Shown: positions 1 through 8,973, counted from the first letter of the stretch. The stretch: DNA of 64,000 nt from Clostridiaceae bacterium BRH_c20a (GCA_000961765.1 LADT01000086.1:62001-126000), one strand, 5' to 3'. Notes: a model not told the origin generated them from the letters alone. Numbers and translations: made by a program.

Positions 1-442
1 GTAAAATCCTGGGTAAAGAAACGGCAAGTGAGCGCCTAAAAGTAATTTTTGAATCAGGCAAGAGAGCTTCAAGTCTTTCCCAGTCCGGCACGGGGTTTTC
101 TAAGCTCGGCTTGGGAACCTGAAGAACGTATTTTTTGATACTAGGTTCTAATATTATTTTCTTTATTTGATCTAAGCTGGTTTTGCGTTGGGAAACTTCC
201 TTTTTTTCATCCAGGAAAACAACGGTTTCTTCTTGTAAAAAATATTGGCATGCCAAAACCCATTGAGTAGTAGCATCCTTGGAGTTAGCAGATCTTTTTG
301 CTACTTTACACTTTCCACAGGTTCCTTTGCCACCGCAAGTACTTTCTATCTGTACCCCGGCAATTCTTGCTGCTTCTAATATACTTTTACCCCTAGGAAC
401 TTCCACCGTTTTATTTACAGGCAAAAATTGCACCTTGACCAA
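1..442 (-). CDS. RACo-like corrinoid activation protein, N-terminal part (gene continues past the window start)
   Basis: This partial gene is absent from the ORF track because it runs off the edge. About 147 codons are visible. The N-terminus is a plant-type [2Fe-2S] ferredoxin domain with CGGKGTCGKC and a later Cys in LACQ. In the RACo/RamA-like (DUF4445) family such proteins use ATP to reduce Co(II) back to Co(I) in corrinoid proteins. I chose the TTG start because AAAGGAGG sits 6-7 nt upstream; an in-frame ATG six codons earlier lies inside that ribosome site. It is the last visible gene of the corrinoid operon, which fits repair of the corrinoid protein encoded upstream. The ATPase part is outside the window, so the family call rests on the ferredoxin half plus context. 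Confidence 0.8.
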   Translation of the reverse strand, partial: MVKVQFLPVNKTVEVPRGKSILEAARIAGVQIESTCGGKGTCGKCKVAKRSANSKDATTQWVLACQYFLQEETVVFLDEKKEVSQRKTSLDQIKKIILEPSIKKYVLQVPKPSLENPVPDWERLEALLPDSKITFRRSLAVSLPRIL

Positions 443-497
443 TTGCCTGCCTCCTTTCATTTTTAAAAAAAATCAAGCCCTTTAATCTAACTAACCT

Positions 498-1184
498 TTA
501 AAATTGATTAGGACATTTTAACTCAAAATTATTTAATTTTACAGCTACTCCCGCAGGTACTTTAAGAAAACCTTCGTCCCATTCCCCATTTAAAGCTTTA
601 GCAATCAGGCATAGAGTTCCTGGGACAGTTTTTTGCTCAAGGTTTAAGCTTTGTGCCAAATCAGCGGTAATATCCATTGTTTTTTTGATATCATAGGTTC
701 CTGTATCAATAAAGTTAAGGGCGGAATAATTTTTAAGCATGACGTTAAAAATTCTTTTTGCCTTAACCGGTCCGTATTTTTTTATACATTGGTCATATTC
801 ATAATAAATATTATTTTCGTAACGCAGCCAACCTTCAGTCAAATAATAAGCGTGGGTCTTAGAGCTTAAATCAAGCCTAGACTGATCTCCTCCAATTAAA
901 AGGGAAATGCAATCCTCAACCTTTGGCACTACCAACTGAGCTTTCGGCGAACACAAACCGTCTATACAATTGCCACAGTAACCAAAAAGCAAGACAATAT
1001 TTTCTACATTAGACACTGTTTCAGTTATTTTGTCAATTTCTTCTTGAATTCTATCCTTTAACTTCAAAGGGTAGTTGTGGAGACCGGATTCGATCCAAAA
1101 GATGGAACTACATGTTGGCAATACCCTGACAACAGCATTTATTTCATCTTCAATTGTACGACAGCCAATAAATACTGTTTGCAA
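498..1184 (-). CDS. DUF1638 family protein
   Basis: The protein of about 228 residues matches the DUF1638 family in its Cys-rich LLFGYCGNCIDGL segment, the IGGDQSR motif and the YYLTEGW motif. DUF1638 genes recur beside corrinoid methyltransferase genes in anaerobic bacteria and methanogens; their biochemical role is not established to my knowledge. The ORF track starts at 1211, but AGAGGGGTGG lies just before an in-frame TTG (codon 10), which I take as the start. It sits between the MFS carrier and the RACo-like gene, so it is probably co-transcribed with the methyl-transfer system. Conserved cysteines suggest metal or corrinoid handling; this is inference. Confidence 0.75.
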   Translation of the reverse strand: MQTVFIGCRTIEDEINAVVRVLPTCSSIFWIESGLHNYPLKLKDRIQEEIDKITETVSNVENIVLLFGYCGNCIDGLCSPKAQLVVPKVEDCISLLIGGDQSRLDLSSKTHAYYLTEGWLRYENNIYYEYDQCIKKYGPVKAKRIFNVMLKNYSALNFIDTGTYDIKKTMDITADLAQSLNLEQKTVPGTLCLIAKALNGEWDEGFLKVPAGVAVKLNNFELKCPNQF

Positions 1185-1215
1185 AAAACCACCCCTCTCA
1201 TGAATATGCAATGTT

Positions 1216-2445
1216 TTAAGACTCCTTGACCATACTTACTGCATCCTTTGCCCTAGCTTTGGAACCAAGTTCAGGAAGAAATAAGGAAATAACACCCATA
1301 ATTAAAAAACACATACTGCATAACATAAATAACAAGGTATAATTTTGACCTGATAGAGGTGCGAGAATAAATGATGGAATAAAGACTGCTCCTAGTAATT
1401 GTAAAGTTGCAATAAGTCCACCGGCAGTTCCCGCATATACAGGACCTATTTCCGGCAAAAGCATAGGAAATGATAATAAAAGAGGCAGAATTCCTCCCAC
1501 AAGAATACCTACAAAAACTAAAAGAACCATATTAATTCCAAGAGGGGCTAACCAAGATAAATACATAGTAACTCCACCCAAAAATGCCACTGGGCCTAAA
1601 AAAGGTTTAATTATACCTATACGGTCCGATAAAAAAGGAAGAAAAATGCTCCCAAGAATTGTTCCAATAGAAAAAAGCGAGGCCATAAACCCTGCTGCAA
1701 CAGGGTCGATTCCTTTTGCCTCATGGAGAGCATTAGGAAGAAATCCCGAGAATGCCATATTTGTTGCCATAATAAACATCAAAGCCATACCCACCAACCA
1801 CAATCTTGAACTTCTAGCAGCAACACCAATATACTTAAGAACCGGCATTACAGGAAAGTCAGGTGCACCTTGAGGCTTGACCTTAATAAATGCCATCCAG
1901 ATTATCCAGACTGCAATCATAATATAACCAGCTGTTACATAAGCACTTTTAGTTGTAGGAAATAATGCAGAAGTAGATAAACTTACTGTTATGCCAACAC
2001 CGGCGGCAGTAAAATAAAGCCCCAAAGCCGTACCTATCTGTTCTTTAGGAAACCAAGACCCTATGAGTTTTGCTGCATTAGCATTTAAAAGGGTTATACT
2101 AATTCCAGTTAGAAACATTAATATAAATAATTCCAAAAAGCTATTTGCTGCATATCTAAAATATACACCAATAATAGAAAAAATAAAGCCAACGGCAACA
2201 ACTTTTTTTACACCAAATCTATCAGCTAGCGCCCCTGCTGCCAAGCTAAATATTACTGCTGGAAGCATAGGTGCTGTTAAAATTAAGGAAAATTGCCCTG
2301 CCGTCAGATTAAGCTCAGGGATAATTCTGTAGGCTAACGCTGAAATTTGAAACTGAGGCACTACTCCCACAAATGTTGTTAACCACATAATACTTAAAAT
2401 CACCCAACGATAAGGGGAACTCTCGGTTTTAATGCTATCATCCAT
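1216..2445 (-). CDS. MFS transporter, probably importing the methylated substrate
   Basis: A 409-residue hydrophobic protein with about 12 predicted membrane segments. The loop after TM2 reads GALADRFGVKK, the major facilitator signature, with a second copy SDRIGIIK in the C-terminal half. It resembles the CynX/NimT and aromatic-acid type carriers. Its position between the corrinoid protein and DUF1638 genes suggests import of the methyl donor (for instance a methoxylated aromatic) or export of the demethylated product. Substrate cannot be read from sequence. A hairpin in the gap before it may lower its expression relative to the upstream enzymes. Confidence 0.8.
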   Translation of the reverse strand: MDDSIKTESSPYRWVILSIMWLTTFVGVVPQFQISALAYRIIPELNLTAGQFSLILTAPMLPAVIFSLAAGALADRFGVKKVVAVGFIFSIIGVYFRYAANSFLELFILMFLTGISITLLNANAAKLIGSWFPKEQIGTALGLYFTAAGVGITVSLSTSALFPTTKSAYVTAGYIMIAVWIIWMAFIKVKPQGAPDFPVMPVLKYIGVAARSSRLWLVGMALMFIMATNMAFSGFLPNALHEAKGIDPVAAGFMASLFSIGTILGSIFLPFLSDRIGIIKPFLGPVAFLGGVTMYLSWLAPLGINMVLLVFVGILVGGILPLLLSFPMLLPEIGPVYAGTAGGLIATLQLLGAVFIPSFILAPLSGQNYTLLFMLCSMCFLIMGVISLFLPELGSKARAKDAVSMVKES

Positions 2446-2481
2446 CTCCTAAAACAGCTCCTTTAAATTTCTGCAATGGAT

Positions 2482-2508
2482 AAATAGAGGCCATGTTGGC
2501 CTCTATTT
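2482..2508 (-). terminator. Intercistronic hairpin between corrinoid protein and MFS genes
   Basis: Perfect 12-bp inverted repeat (AAATAGAGGCCA / TGGCCTCTATTT) with a 3-nt loop, 10 nt after the corrinoid gene stop. The T-tract on the minus strand is weak, so partial termination or 3'-end protection of the enzyme mRNA is more likely than full termination. Confidence 0.55.
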
Positions 2509-2517
2509 ATAATTAAA

Positions 2518-3138
2518 TTAACTAAATATTTGTTTGGCAACCTTTAACCCATCACTGGCATTGTTGGCAAAATAGTCGGCACCAACATATTCTCTAACAA
2601 GCTCGTCAATATAGTTTCCTCCGATAATGACCTTTGTATTAAGTCCCTCTGCTCTTATAGCATCGATTGTTTGCTTCATTGCTTCTTGACATCCGGTTAG
2701 AAGAACACTCATTCCAACGAGAGGGGCCTTAGACTCTTTTGCGGCCTCAACGAACTTCTCGATAGGTACATCAACTCCTAAATCAATAACATTGTAGCCG
2801 GCACCTTTTAAAAGCATAACAACAATATTCTTACCCAAATCATGGATATCCCCTTTAACAGTGCCAACTACAATATTTCCTTTATTTCCTGAATGAGAAT
2901 CTATTAGATGTGGTTCTAAAACATCCATAGCATCCTTCATAATTTCACCGCACATTACTAACTCACTTAAGAAAAACTCACCTGTTTCAAATAATTTACC
3001 AACCTCTGACATCCCCTTTTGTAAAGATTCAACGATATCAAGAGGAGAATCACCTTTTGCTAAACGTTCTTTAACCAGCACTATTACTTGCTCTTCTTCT
3101 AAATCCAAAATTGCTTTTGCTAAAGTATCTGTTAGCAT
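2518..3138 (-). CDS. Corrinoid (B12-binding) methyl carrier protein, MtvC/MttC-like
   Basis: This 206-residue protein has the two-domain layout of methyltransferase corrinoid proteins: an N-terminal helical cap (about 1-85) and a Rossmann B12 domain with the GTVKGDIHDLGKN motif, where the His of DxHxxG is the lower cobalt ligand (about residue 99). Later SVLLTG and GGNY motifs line the corrinoid tail pocket. It shuttles a methyl group from the methyltransferase I product to tetrahydrofolate. Start: the track begins at an upstream GTG, but GGAG with 9-nt spacing favours the ATG three codons in. Gene order methyltransferase II, I, small ORF, corrinoid carrier matches Mtv/O-demethylase operons. 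Confidence 0.9.
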   Translation of the reverse strand: MLTDTLAKAILDLEEEQVIVLVKERLAKGDSPLDIVESLQKGMSEVGKLFETGEFFLSELVMCGEIMKDAMDVLEPHLIDSHSGNKGNIVVGTVKGDIHDLGKNIVVMLLKGAGYNVIDLGVDVPIEKFVEAAKESKAPLVGMSVLLTGCQEAMKQTIDAIRAEGLNTKVIIGGNYIDELVREYVGADYFANNASDGLKVAKQIFS

Positions 3139-3170
3139 TATCTTCACTCCTTCTCAAAAATAGTTTTTAT

Positions 3171-3341
3171 CTACCGATGCACCCAAAACCAAAGAAAATT
3201 ATATGCCGCTTCATCTAATCTTTCCCAATCCTTTTTCACTATTTCCTCATTGCCGGGAATACCGCCTAATTCTTCCATTTTAACTTTCCATGGCGTACAA
3301 GTACCAGGTTCTGGAACGAATTTTTTTTCCTTTTCACTCAT
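3171..3341 (-). CDS. Small 56-aa acidic/aromatic protein inside the methyltransferase operon
   Basis: This ORF is too short for the ORF track. It starts with ATG 8 nt after GGGAGGG, ends at TAG, and fills the 211-nt gap between the methyltransferase I and corrinoid protein genes. It begins MSEKEKKFVPEPGTCTPW and ends in an aromatic run FLWFWVHR. No membrane segment or known motif. Strong ribosome site, same strand and snug placement argue that it is translated. I do not recognise a family; a role as an accessory subunit of the methyltransferase or corrinoid protein is a guess from position. Confidence 0.7.
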   Translation of the reverse strand: MSEKEKKFVPEPGTCTPWKVKMEELGGIPGNEEIVKKDWERLDEAAYNFLWFWVHR

Positions 3342-3358
3342 TATTTTTCCCTCCCTAT

Positions 3359-4534
3359 TTAGTAACTACCATATTCTCTAGCAGCTTCAAGCATAGCCAT
3401 AATATTTTCTTTTTTTGCATCACCCATTACCACTCCGCCTGCACCGAGGATAAAGCCACCATCACCGGCCAATTCATCAATTGACCTCTTAACTTGCTCT
3501 TTAACTTGTTCCGGTGTTCCATAGGTTAATAATGTAGTAGGCATTCCGCCGATGAGACAGAATCTGCCGCCGAGAATTTCTTTGGCTTTTTTCGCATCTG
3601 TCAAATCAATATCAAACACAATGCTTTTATCGGGTAGCTCAGCAATCTTCTCCAGATATGGAGTCCAATCCCCTTCTGCATAGAAATATGTTCTTTTTCC
3701 TTTAGCCCATAGTCCTTCAATAACAGCCTTTAGTGATGGCCAATAATAATTTTCCCATTGATAAGGATTAAGGAATGGGTATGAACCCCTATGCAGTGGT
3801 GCAAAACAAGGGAAGCGTGTATCTGCTCCTGCACCCGATAAAGCATAATTGATATTATGAGGAACAATAACTTCACAAGCGGCTGCGACCTTTTCCGGCC
3901 GGCGGCGGAGGTCAAGCAAGATACCTTTCATAGATCTTAATGCATCACCTAATGTATCAAAAGGAGCTTTTGTCATCCCGGTAAATTGTCCAACAACACC
4001 GTGCTCCACAGTCCATTTACCCCAAGATGCACCCATATAATTATTGTATTCCGAAAAAGCTACCGAACTCCGTATTAAAGCCGATATACCTCTAAGAGAA
4101 CTAGGGTTTTCAAATTCAGTACTAATTCTGGGTAAATAGGTAGTGGCAATCCATTCGGTAGGATTAGCAATAAAAGCATCGTAATCCTCTGCTTTCATAT
4201 ATTCCTCTTCTACAAACTGGAAGGTAGAGTTTTCATCTAAGCCCATACCAGGAAACTTGTAAAGCTTAGAGCCCATAGCATCCCACATTGGCGGCCACCA
4301 TAGTGTTGGACCACCACCGAAAACATCTACATCAAAATCTGGCAGTATGTCGTCTACTGCTTTGATACTTTTTTCCCAATCATAAAAAATCTCCTGGAAA
4401 TTATTATCGGTGTGTTTTACTATCCAGTCACCTATCCCAAAGCTAACAGGCACCTTATCCGGCTTACCACAATCTAAAGCAGTCATGTAACGATTTAGTC
4501 TTTCTCCATATAGTTTTGCTACCTTTTCATTCAT
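3359..4534 (-). CDS. Uroporphyrinogen-decarboxylase-fold methyltransferase (methyltransferase I, MtvB/MtaA-like)
   Basis: The 391-residue protein has the UroD superfamily layout also found in MtaA, MtbA and the O-demethylase methyltransferases of acetogens and Desulfitobacterium: an N-terminal RLNRYMTALDCGKPDKVPV segment, a central HGVVGQFTGM region, and a C-terminal (beta/alpha) barrel ending FILGAGGVVMGDAKKENI. Such enzymes move a methyl group between a substrate and the cobalt of the partner corrinoid protein. With a separate methyl-THF enzyme encoded immediately upstream, this one most likely demethylates the substrate. A good GGAGG precedes the ATG. The methyl donor (methoxylated aromatic or another methylated compound) is not readable from sequence. 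Confidence 0.85.
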   Translation of the reverse strand: MNEKVAKLYGERLNRYMTALDCGKPDKVPVSFGIGDWIVKHTDNNFQEIFYDWEKSIKAVDDILPDFDVDVFGGGPTLWWPPMWDAMGSKLYKFPGMGLDENSTFQFVEEEYMKAEDYDAFIANPTEWIATTYLPRISTEFENPSSLRGISALIRSSVAFSEYNNYMGASWGKWTVEHGVVGQFTGMTKAPFDTLGDALRSMKGILLDLRRRPEKVAAACEVIVPHNINYALSGAGADTRFPCFAPLHRGSYPFLNPYQWENYYWPSLKAVIEGLWAKGKRTYFYAEGDWTPYLEKIAELPDKSIVFDIDLTDAKKAKEILGGRFCLIGGMPTTLLTYGTPEQVKEQVKRSIDELAGDGGFILGAGGVVMGDAKKENIMAMLEAAREYGSY

Positions 4535-4589
4535 AGTTTTTCCTCCTTTTTTCCACTTTGTGGCTTATTCCCCTGAGTCTTACCCCAAA

Positions 4590-5387
4590 CTAGTCCTCTA
4601 AGGTTTCATTACGAAAGGCTTTTAAATAGTTTCTTCCAAACCTATCCTGACCGACAAGTAAGTTAGTAGCCGTAACTGAAGTCATGATTTTTCTATCGAT
4701 AGGATCAAGGATAGCAGCATCCATACCAAAAGCCATACAGATAGCTAAAAAGTGCCGATTAATAATTTTCCTTTTTGGCATGGTGTATGAAATGTTACTT
4801 AAACCAGATACTGTTTTAACATTAAATAATCTTTTGATATCAGTTAAGCATTGGAAAAACATTGTGGCATTATTATGGTCTACTGCAAGGGGTAGAACTA
4901 AGGGATCAATATAAAGTTTACCTAAGTCATAATTCTCCTTGGATAGAATTTCAATAAGACGTTGAGTAATTGCAATTCTTTCTTCAGCAGTTTTAGGAAT
5001 ACCATTATCATCTGTTGTTAAACCGATTACCGGACACTGGTGTTTAAGAACAAGGGGCAGGATACCCTCAATACGGTCTTTTTCTAAAGATATCGAATTT
5101 AGCATAACCTTGCTTTTATCACCCTTAATACAGGCAAGACCTCTCTCAACGGTCTGAGCGGAAATACTATCAATACATAAGGGTATATCTGTAACTTCTT
5201 GAACATTTTGAATGAGCCACTCCATATCAGTGACCTCATTACATTGGGCTGTATTTAAATCTAAATAATTAGCTCCTCCCTCCACTTGCTTTAGAGCCAG
5301 ATTCTGAACAGCGGCAACATCTTTATTATTAATTATTTGACGCACGCTGGGAATTGCGCTGTTTAGCTTTTCTCCGATAATCAACAT
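4590..5387 (-). CDS. Methyltetrahydrofolate:corrinoid methyltransferase (methyltransferase II, MtvA/AcsE-like)
   Basis: A 265-residue pterin-binding TIM barrel. It begins MLIIGEKLNSAIPSV and carries the family motifs GGANYLDLNTAQ, CIDSIS, SKVMLNSIS and DPLVLPL that hold the pterin ring. The enzyme takes the methyl group off the corrinoid protein and gives methyl-tetrahydrofolate for the Wood-Ljungdahl pathway. It is the first gene of the operon, with GGAGG 9 nt before ATG. Length agrees with AcsE and MtvA. The operon direction and the RACo-like activator downstream support methyl uptake for acetogenic growth or as electron donor. Confidence 0.88.
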   Translation of the reverse strand: MLIIGEKLNSAIPSVRQIINNKDVAAVQNLALKQVEGGANYLDLNTAQCNEVTDMEWLIQNVQEVTDIPLCIDSISAQTVERGLACIKGDKSKVMLNSISLEKDRIEGILPLVLKHQCPVIGLTTDDNGIPKTAEERIAITQRLIEILSKENYDLGKLYIDPLVLPLAVDHNNATMFFQCLTDIKRLFNVKTVSGLSNISYTMPKRKIINRHFLAICMAFGMDAAILDPIDRKIMTSVTATNLLVGQDRFGRNYLKAFRNETLED

Positions 5388-5694
5388 GCTGGCAAACCTC
5401 CAATTTTGTGGGGTTGAAAATTAAAATATTCTATGTTATGCACAACCAAGCTATTTTTTTAAATATTTACCTCCCTTCCTTCATTTTTTTCAACTTGATA
5501 AAGTATTACTGATTAGCAGTTGTTATGTTGTATATACAAATTTCTATTACATCTTACCACGTTTGAATTTTCTGAGTCAACTAATTATTGTTAATTTTCT
5601 GATATTTAACGAAATTTTTCTCCATGTGCAATTAAAAAATGCTCTATTATCAAGACCATTGAAAAAGTTAAGCAACAAGGCAAATAGCCAAGCT
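5388..5694. other. Intergenic region with the presumed methyltransferase operon promoter
   Basis: About 300 nt of AT-rich DNA upstream of the methyl-THF enzyme. I find no ORF with a ribosome site, no cobalamin riboswitch-like structure and no convincing -24/-12 element. It presumably holds the operon promoter and leader. Confidence 0.4.
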
Positions 5695-5808
5695 TGTCAT
5701 CCTGAGCGATAGCGAAGGATCTTATGTAGTGAAGAATCTTAAGATCCTTCGGTCGTTCCTCCCTCAGGATGACACAGCAACAATCAATAGCTTTCATAGC
5801 AATGACAC
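5695..5808. repeat. Interspersed repeat, dyad-symmetric copy 1
   Basis: TGTCATCCTGAG at the left edge is the inverse of CTCAGGATGACA about 70 nt further on, with AAGGATCTTA / TAAGATCCTT also paired, so the unit folds into a long hairpin. The right part (TAAGATCCTTCGGTCG through a GCTTTCATA tail) recurs at 48820-48888. The 63-aa ORF called across it (5606-5797) is an artefact of the repeat. Confidence 0.7.
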
Positions 5809-5859
5809 GGAACTGGACTTTTTCAGTGTTCTCTATTTATGAGCTTTTTTTAAAATTCA

Positions 5860-6369
5860 TTATATATTTGCCACACTTTTGTCTAAAGAAAACTCCACAA
5901 TATTCCCTTTTGCAAGGGAACTGGGTACATCAATAATCCTTTGATTACGGGAGCCCTTAAAAATAAGGGAAATATCCTTTTCCTCTAAATTAAAAGGACC
6001 GTCTACCAAAACATCAATTAAGCCCATAACGGGTAAGTCTTTTACTTCTTCAAAGGTATAACCGGAATATACCCAGATATTTACTTCCGGCCTCCGATTG
6101 CGGATAAAAGAAATAACTTTATATAAAGCTTCCGGCTGCATTAAAGGGTCCCCACCTGAGAAAGAAAGACCGGCATGTTTAGCGGTCAGCTTTTTCAAAA
6201 GCATTTTAGCTAGTTCCTTTTCTGTCACTTCTGTTCCACCTTCTACAGGAAGCAAAGAGGGGTTATGACACCCCTCACATCTTCTTGGACATCCCTGCAG
6301 GAAAGCCACAACCCTTATCCCTGATCCGTCTACTATAGAATCAGACATAACATCAGCATATCTAATCAT
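5860..6369 (-). CDS. nrdG: Anaerobic ribonucleotide reductase activase, radical SAM
   Basis: The 169-residue protein opens with the NrdG signature: MIRYADVMSDSIVDGSGIR, then CPRRCEGCHNP with the CX3CX2C cysteines (27, 31, 34) that bind the SAM-cleaving [4Fe-4S] cluster, followed by SFSGGDPL. It makes the glycyl radical on NrdD. It lies 20 nt downstream of nrdD on the same strand and ends the nrdR-nrdD-nrdG operon. Length is normal for the family. Confidence 0.95.
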   Translation of the reverse strand: MIRYADVMSDSIVDGSGIRVVAFLQGCPRRCEGCHNPSLLPVEGGTEVTEKELAKMLLKKLTAKHAGLSFSGGDPLMQPEALYKVISFIRNRRPEVNIWVYSGYTFEEVKDLPVMGLIDVLVDGPFNLEEKDISLIFKGSRNQRIIDVPSSLAKGNIVEFSLDKSVANI

Positions 6370-6389
6370 TGATTTTCACCGCCACTAGC

Positions 6390-8504
6390 CTAAATTTCCA
6401 TATGTTTGACACGGTTTTTCTCTTCTGCCTTTTTAGCATCATTAAACATCTCTAAGGTAGAAAGATAACCGGTAATCCGCCTAACTCTGCTTATTTTCCC
6501 ACTGGTACCACAGGCTGGGCAAACCTCGGTATCAATTACACCATTAAAACCGCACTCCTTACAGATATCTACCGGGAAGTTTACAGCTGCATAACCCATA
6601 TCTGCTTCATACATTGCCTGAACAATACTCTCAAACGCCTCTATGTTATTGGTAGGTGCAGAGGGTAATTCAACATAGGATATATGACCGGCATTGCAAA
6701 GCTTATGATATGCTCCCTCAATATTGATCTTTTGAATAGCACCTATTTTAAAGTCAACGGGAATATGAAAGGAATTAGTATACCATTCTTTATCGGTAAT
6801 TCCCGGAATCTCTCCAAATACTTCTCTATCCTTTGAGACAAACTTTCCACTTAAGCCTTCGGCAGGAGTTGCTAGTAAGCTAAAATTCAAGCTGTATTTC
6901 TTTGAGGCTTCATCGCATTTACGTCTTAAATGGTTTATGATGGAAAGACCCAGCCCTTGGGATTCTTGACTTTCCCCATGGTGTTTACCAGTTAAAGCAA
7001 TCAACGCTTCAGCTAGACCGATAAATCCGATGCTTAAAGTATCGTGTTTAATAGCTTTTTCAATTGGATCTTCAGGATCTAAATCCTCACTATCTAAATG
7101 AAGCTTCTGGCCCATTAAAAACGGAAAATCTTTTACCTTTAAACGTTTTTGAAAATCATATCTAGTTAACAGCTGTTTAATAGTTAATTCTACTATCTTA
7201 TCTAAGCTGCTCCAAAACACAGACAAATCACCTTTAGCTTTAATTCCCAGACGGGGTAGGTTAATTGTAGTGAAGGATAAATTTCCCCTTCCATCAGTAA
7301 CTTCAGGACCGTTTATATTAGCCATAACCCTAGTCCTGCAGCCCATATAAGCTACTTCATCCTCAAATATTGAGTTAAAGCTGGCGTCCTGGAAGGAAAA
7401 GTTGGGAAATAACCTTTTACAGGCGACCTGCATGCTTAATTTAAATAAATCATAATTAGGATCTTCCTGGTAATAATTTATACCCTCTTTTATTTTAAAA
7501 CAAATATTAGGGAAAATGGGGGCTTCCCCTTTACCCAATCCTTTTTCATAAGCCTTTAGAAGCTTTTCGGTAATCATTCGTCCACCTCGGGTTGTATCAG
7601 TTCCTAAGTTAATAGAGGAAAATGGCACCTGAGCCCCGGCTCTACTGTGCATAGTATTTAAATTATAAACAAACCCTTCCATAGCCTGGAACACTTCATC
7701 CTCTACCCGTTCTTGGACTAATTGAGAAAATTTCTCTTCTTCAACTTGAACTCCTAGTTTTTCTAATGATTCCCGCAATATTTTCTCTTGCCGTTCAAAT
7801 TCTTTCTCAACATACACTCCCATATCCCGGTCAAAAAAACCAAAAGACTGCCCACCATGATGGTCATTCTGATTACTCTGTAAGATTATAGCTGATAGAG
7901 CAGCAGCAGTTTTTATGCTCTTAGGTGATCTAATATAACCATGTCCGTTATTAAAGCCTTCTCCTAATAATTTATGTAAAGGGATTTGTAAACAAGTTGT
8001 TGTCTTTCCGTACCAGGCTAAGTCATGAATATAGAAATCACCGCTAATGTGGGCTTCCGTTTGTTCTTGTGGAATAACCCGCTTTAGATAGTATTCTTTT
8101 GAAGCTACTTCAGATATTTGCAGTATTTTAGCAGAGGGTGAGTTGCCGACATTAGCATTTTCTCTACTTGTCTCCCTTAAAATAACAGCAACAGCATCCA
8201 TCATTTCTGAGCGGGTTTCTCTAATCCTTGTTCGCTTATCGCGGTATAATATATAGGCTTTTGCTGTTTTGGCATGACCTTTTTCAATAAGAATTTTTTC
8301 TACAATATCCTGAACATCTTCAACTGTAAAGACATGACCATTAAAGCGATTTTTTAAATAACGCAACACATCAATAGTTAATTCCATGGCGGTCTGTTTA
8401 TCCTCACCACCGACCGATTGGGCAGCTTTAAAAATAGCCTCTGTAATTTTCCCTTCCTCAAAGACTACCTCTCGCCCGTCTCTCTTGCGAACACCTGTAA
8501 ACAT
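6390..8504 (-). CDS. nrdD: Anaerobic (class III) ribonucleoside-triphosphate reductase
   Basis: 704 residues. An ATP-cone domain at the N-terminus (about 3-95, RKRDGREVVFEEGKI) binds the allosteric effector. The C-terminal zinc site is CKECG...CPACG, and the glycyl radical site is RRITGYLS with Gly at about 679. It reduces ribonucleotides to deoxyribonucleotides under anoxia, using formate or a thiol system as reductant. It follows nrdR with almost no gap and precedes nrdG. No other reductase is visible in the window, which fits a strict or preferential anaerobe. Confidence 0.96.
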   Translation of the reverse strand: MFTGVRKRDGREVVFEEGKITEAIFKAAQSVGGEDKQTAMELTIDVLRYLKNRFNGHVFTVEDVQDIVEKILIEKGHAKTAKAYILYRDKRTRIRETRSEMMDAVAVILRETSRENANVGNSPSAKILQISEVASKEYYLKRVIPQEQTEAHISGDFYIHDLAWYGKTTTCLQIPLHKLLGEGFNNGHGYIRSPKSIKTAAALSAIILQSNQNDHHGGQSFGFFDRDMGVYVEKEFERQEKILRESLEKLGVQVEEEKFSQLVQERVEDEVFQAMEGFVYNLNTMHSRAGAQVPFSSINLGTDTTRGGRMITEKLLKAYEKGLGKGEAPIFPNICFKIKEGINYYQEDPNYDLFKLSMQVACKRLFPNFSFQDASFNSIFEDEVAYMGCRTRVMANINGPEVTDGRGNLSFTTINLPRLGIKAKGDLSVFWSSLDKIVELTIKQLLTRYDFQKRLKVKDFPFLMGQKLHLDSEDLDPEDPIEKAIKHDTLSIGFIGLAEALIALTGKHHGESQESQGLGLSIINHLRRKCDEASKKYSLNFSLLATPAEGLSGKFVSKDREVFGEIPGITDKEWYTNSFHIPVDFKIGAIQKINIEGAYHKLCNAGHISYVELPSAPTNNIEAFESIVQAMYEADMGYAAVNFPVDICKECGFNGVIDTEVCPACGTSGKISRVRRITGYLSTLEMFNDAKKAEEKNRVKHMEI

Positions 8505-8505
8505 C

Positions 8506-8973
8506 TTATTCCCTCCTATTACTAGTCCTCAGTAAACCTTCAATCTCTTTTAAAAAAGTGCTGATATCTTTAAATTCTCTGTAAACTGAGGCAAATCTAA
8601 CATAAGCTACCTCATCAAGATTTTTCAGCTTGTCCATAACCAGCTCACCGATTAAAGATGAGCTTATTTCCCGTTCCAACTTGTTTTTTAAATCCCGCTC
8701 AATTTCTTCCGTAACAGTTTCTAATTCCTTCAGTGCTACCGGTCTTTTTTCACAGGCTTTAATCAAACCATTTAATATTTTAGTAGAATCATACACCTGT
8801 CTTTTACCGTCTTTTTTTACAACAACTAGTGGTACATCTTCAATCTTTTCATAAGTAGTAAATCTTTTAGTGCAATCGGCACATTCCCTACGCCGACGAA
8901 TGTAGTTACCATCGTCAGCTGAACGGGTATCCAATACTTTGCTTTCATAAAATCCACAAAAAGGACAGCGCAT
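8506..8973 (-). CDS. nrdR: Transcriptional repressor NrdR
   Basis: 155 residues from the start I prefer, MRCPFCGFYESKVLDTR, which matches other NrdR proteins; the track's longer version adds 15 codons with no family support, and GGGAGTG precedes this ATG. It has an N-terminal zinc ribbon (CPFC...CADC) with RRRREC, then an ATP-cone (from about 46) that senses ATP/dATP. NrdR represses ribonucleotide reductase genes. Two boxes in its own upstream region indicate autoregulation of nrdR-nrdD-nrdG. Confidence 0.95.
   Translation of the reverse strand: MRCPFCGFYESKVLDTRSADDGNYIRRRRECADCTKRFTTYEKIEDVPLVVVKKDGKRQVYDSTKILNGLIKACEKRPVALKELETVTEEIERDLKNKLEREISSSLIGELVMDKLKNLDEVAYVRFASVYREFKDISTFLKEIEGLLRTSNRRE

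Noticed and set aside
5388-5694. Cobalamin riboswitch before the corrinoid operon
   Set aside because: No B12-box-like sequence or multi-stem structure could be recognised.
5606-5797. 63-aa minus-strand ORF
   Set aside because: It lies across the dyad repeat, has no ribosome site and is explained by the repeat sequence.
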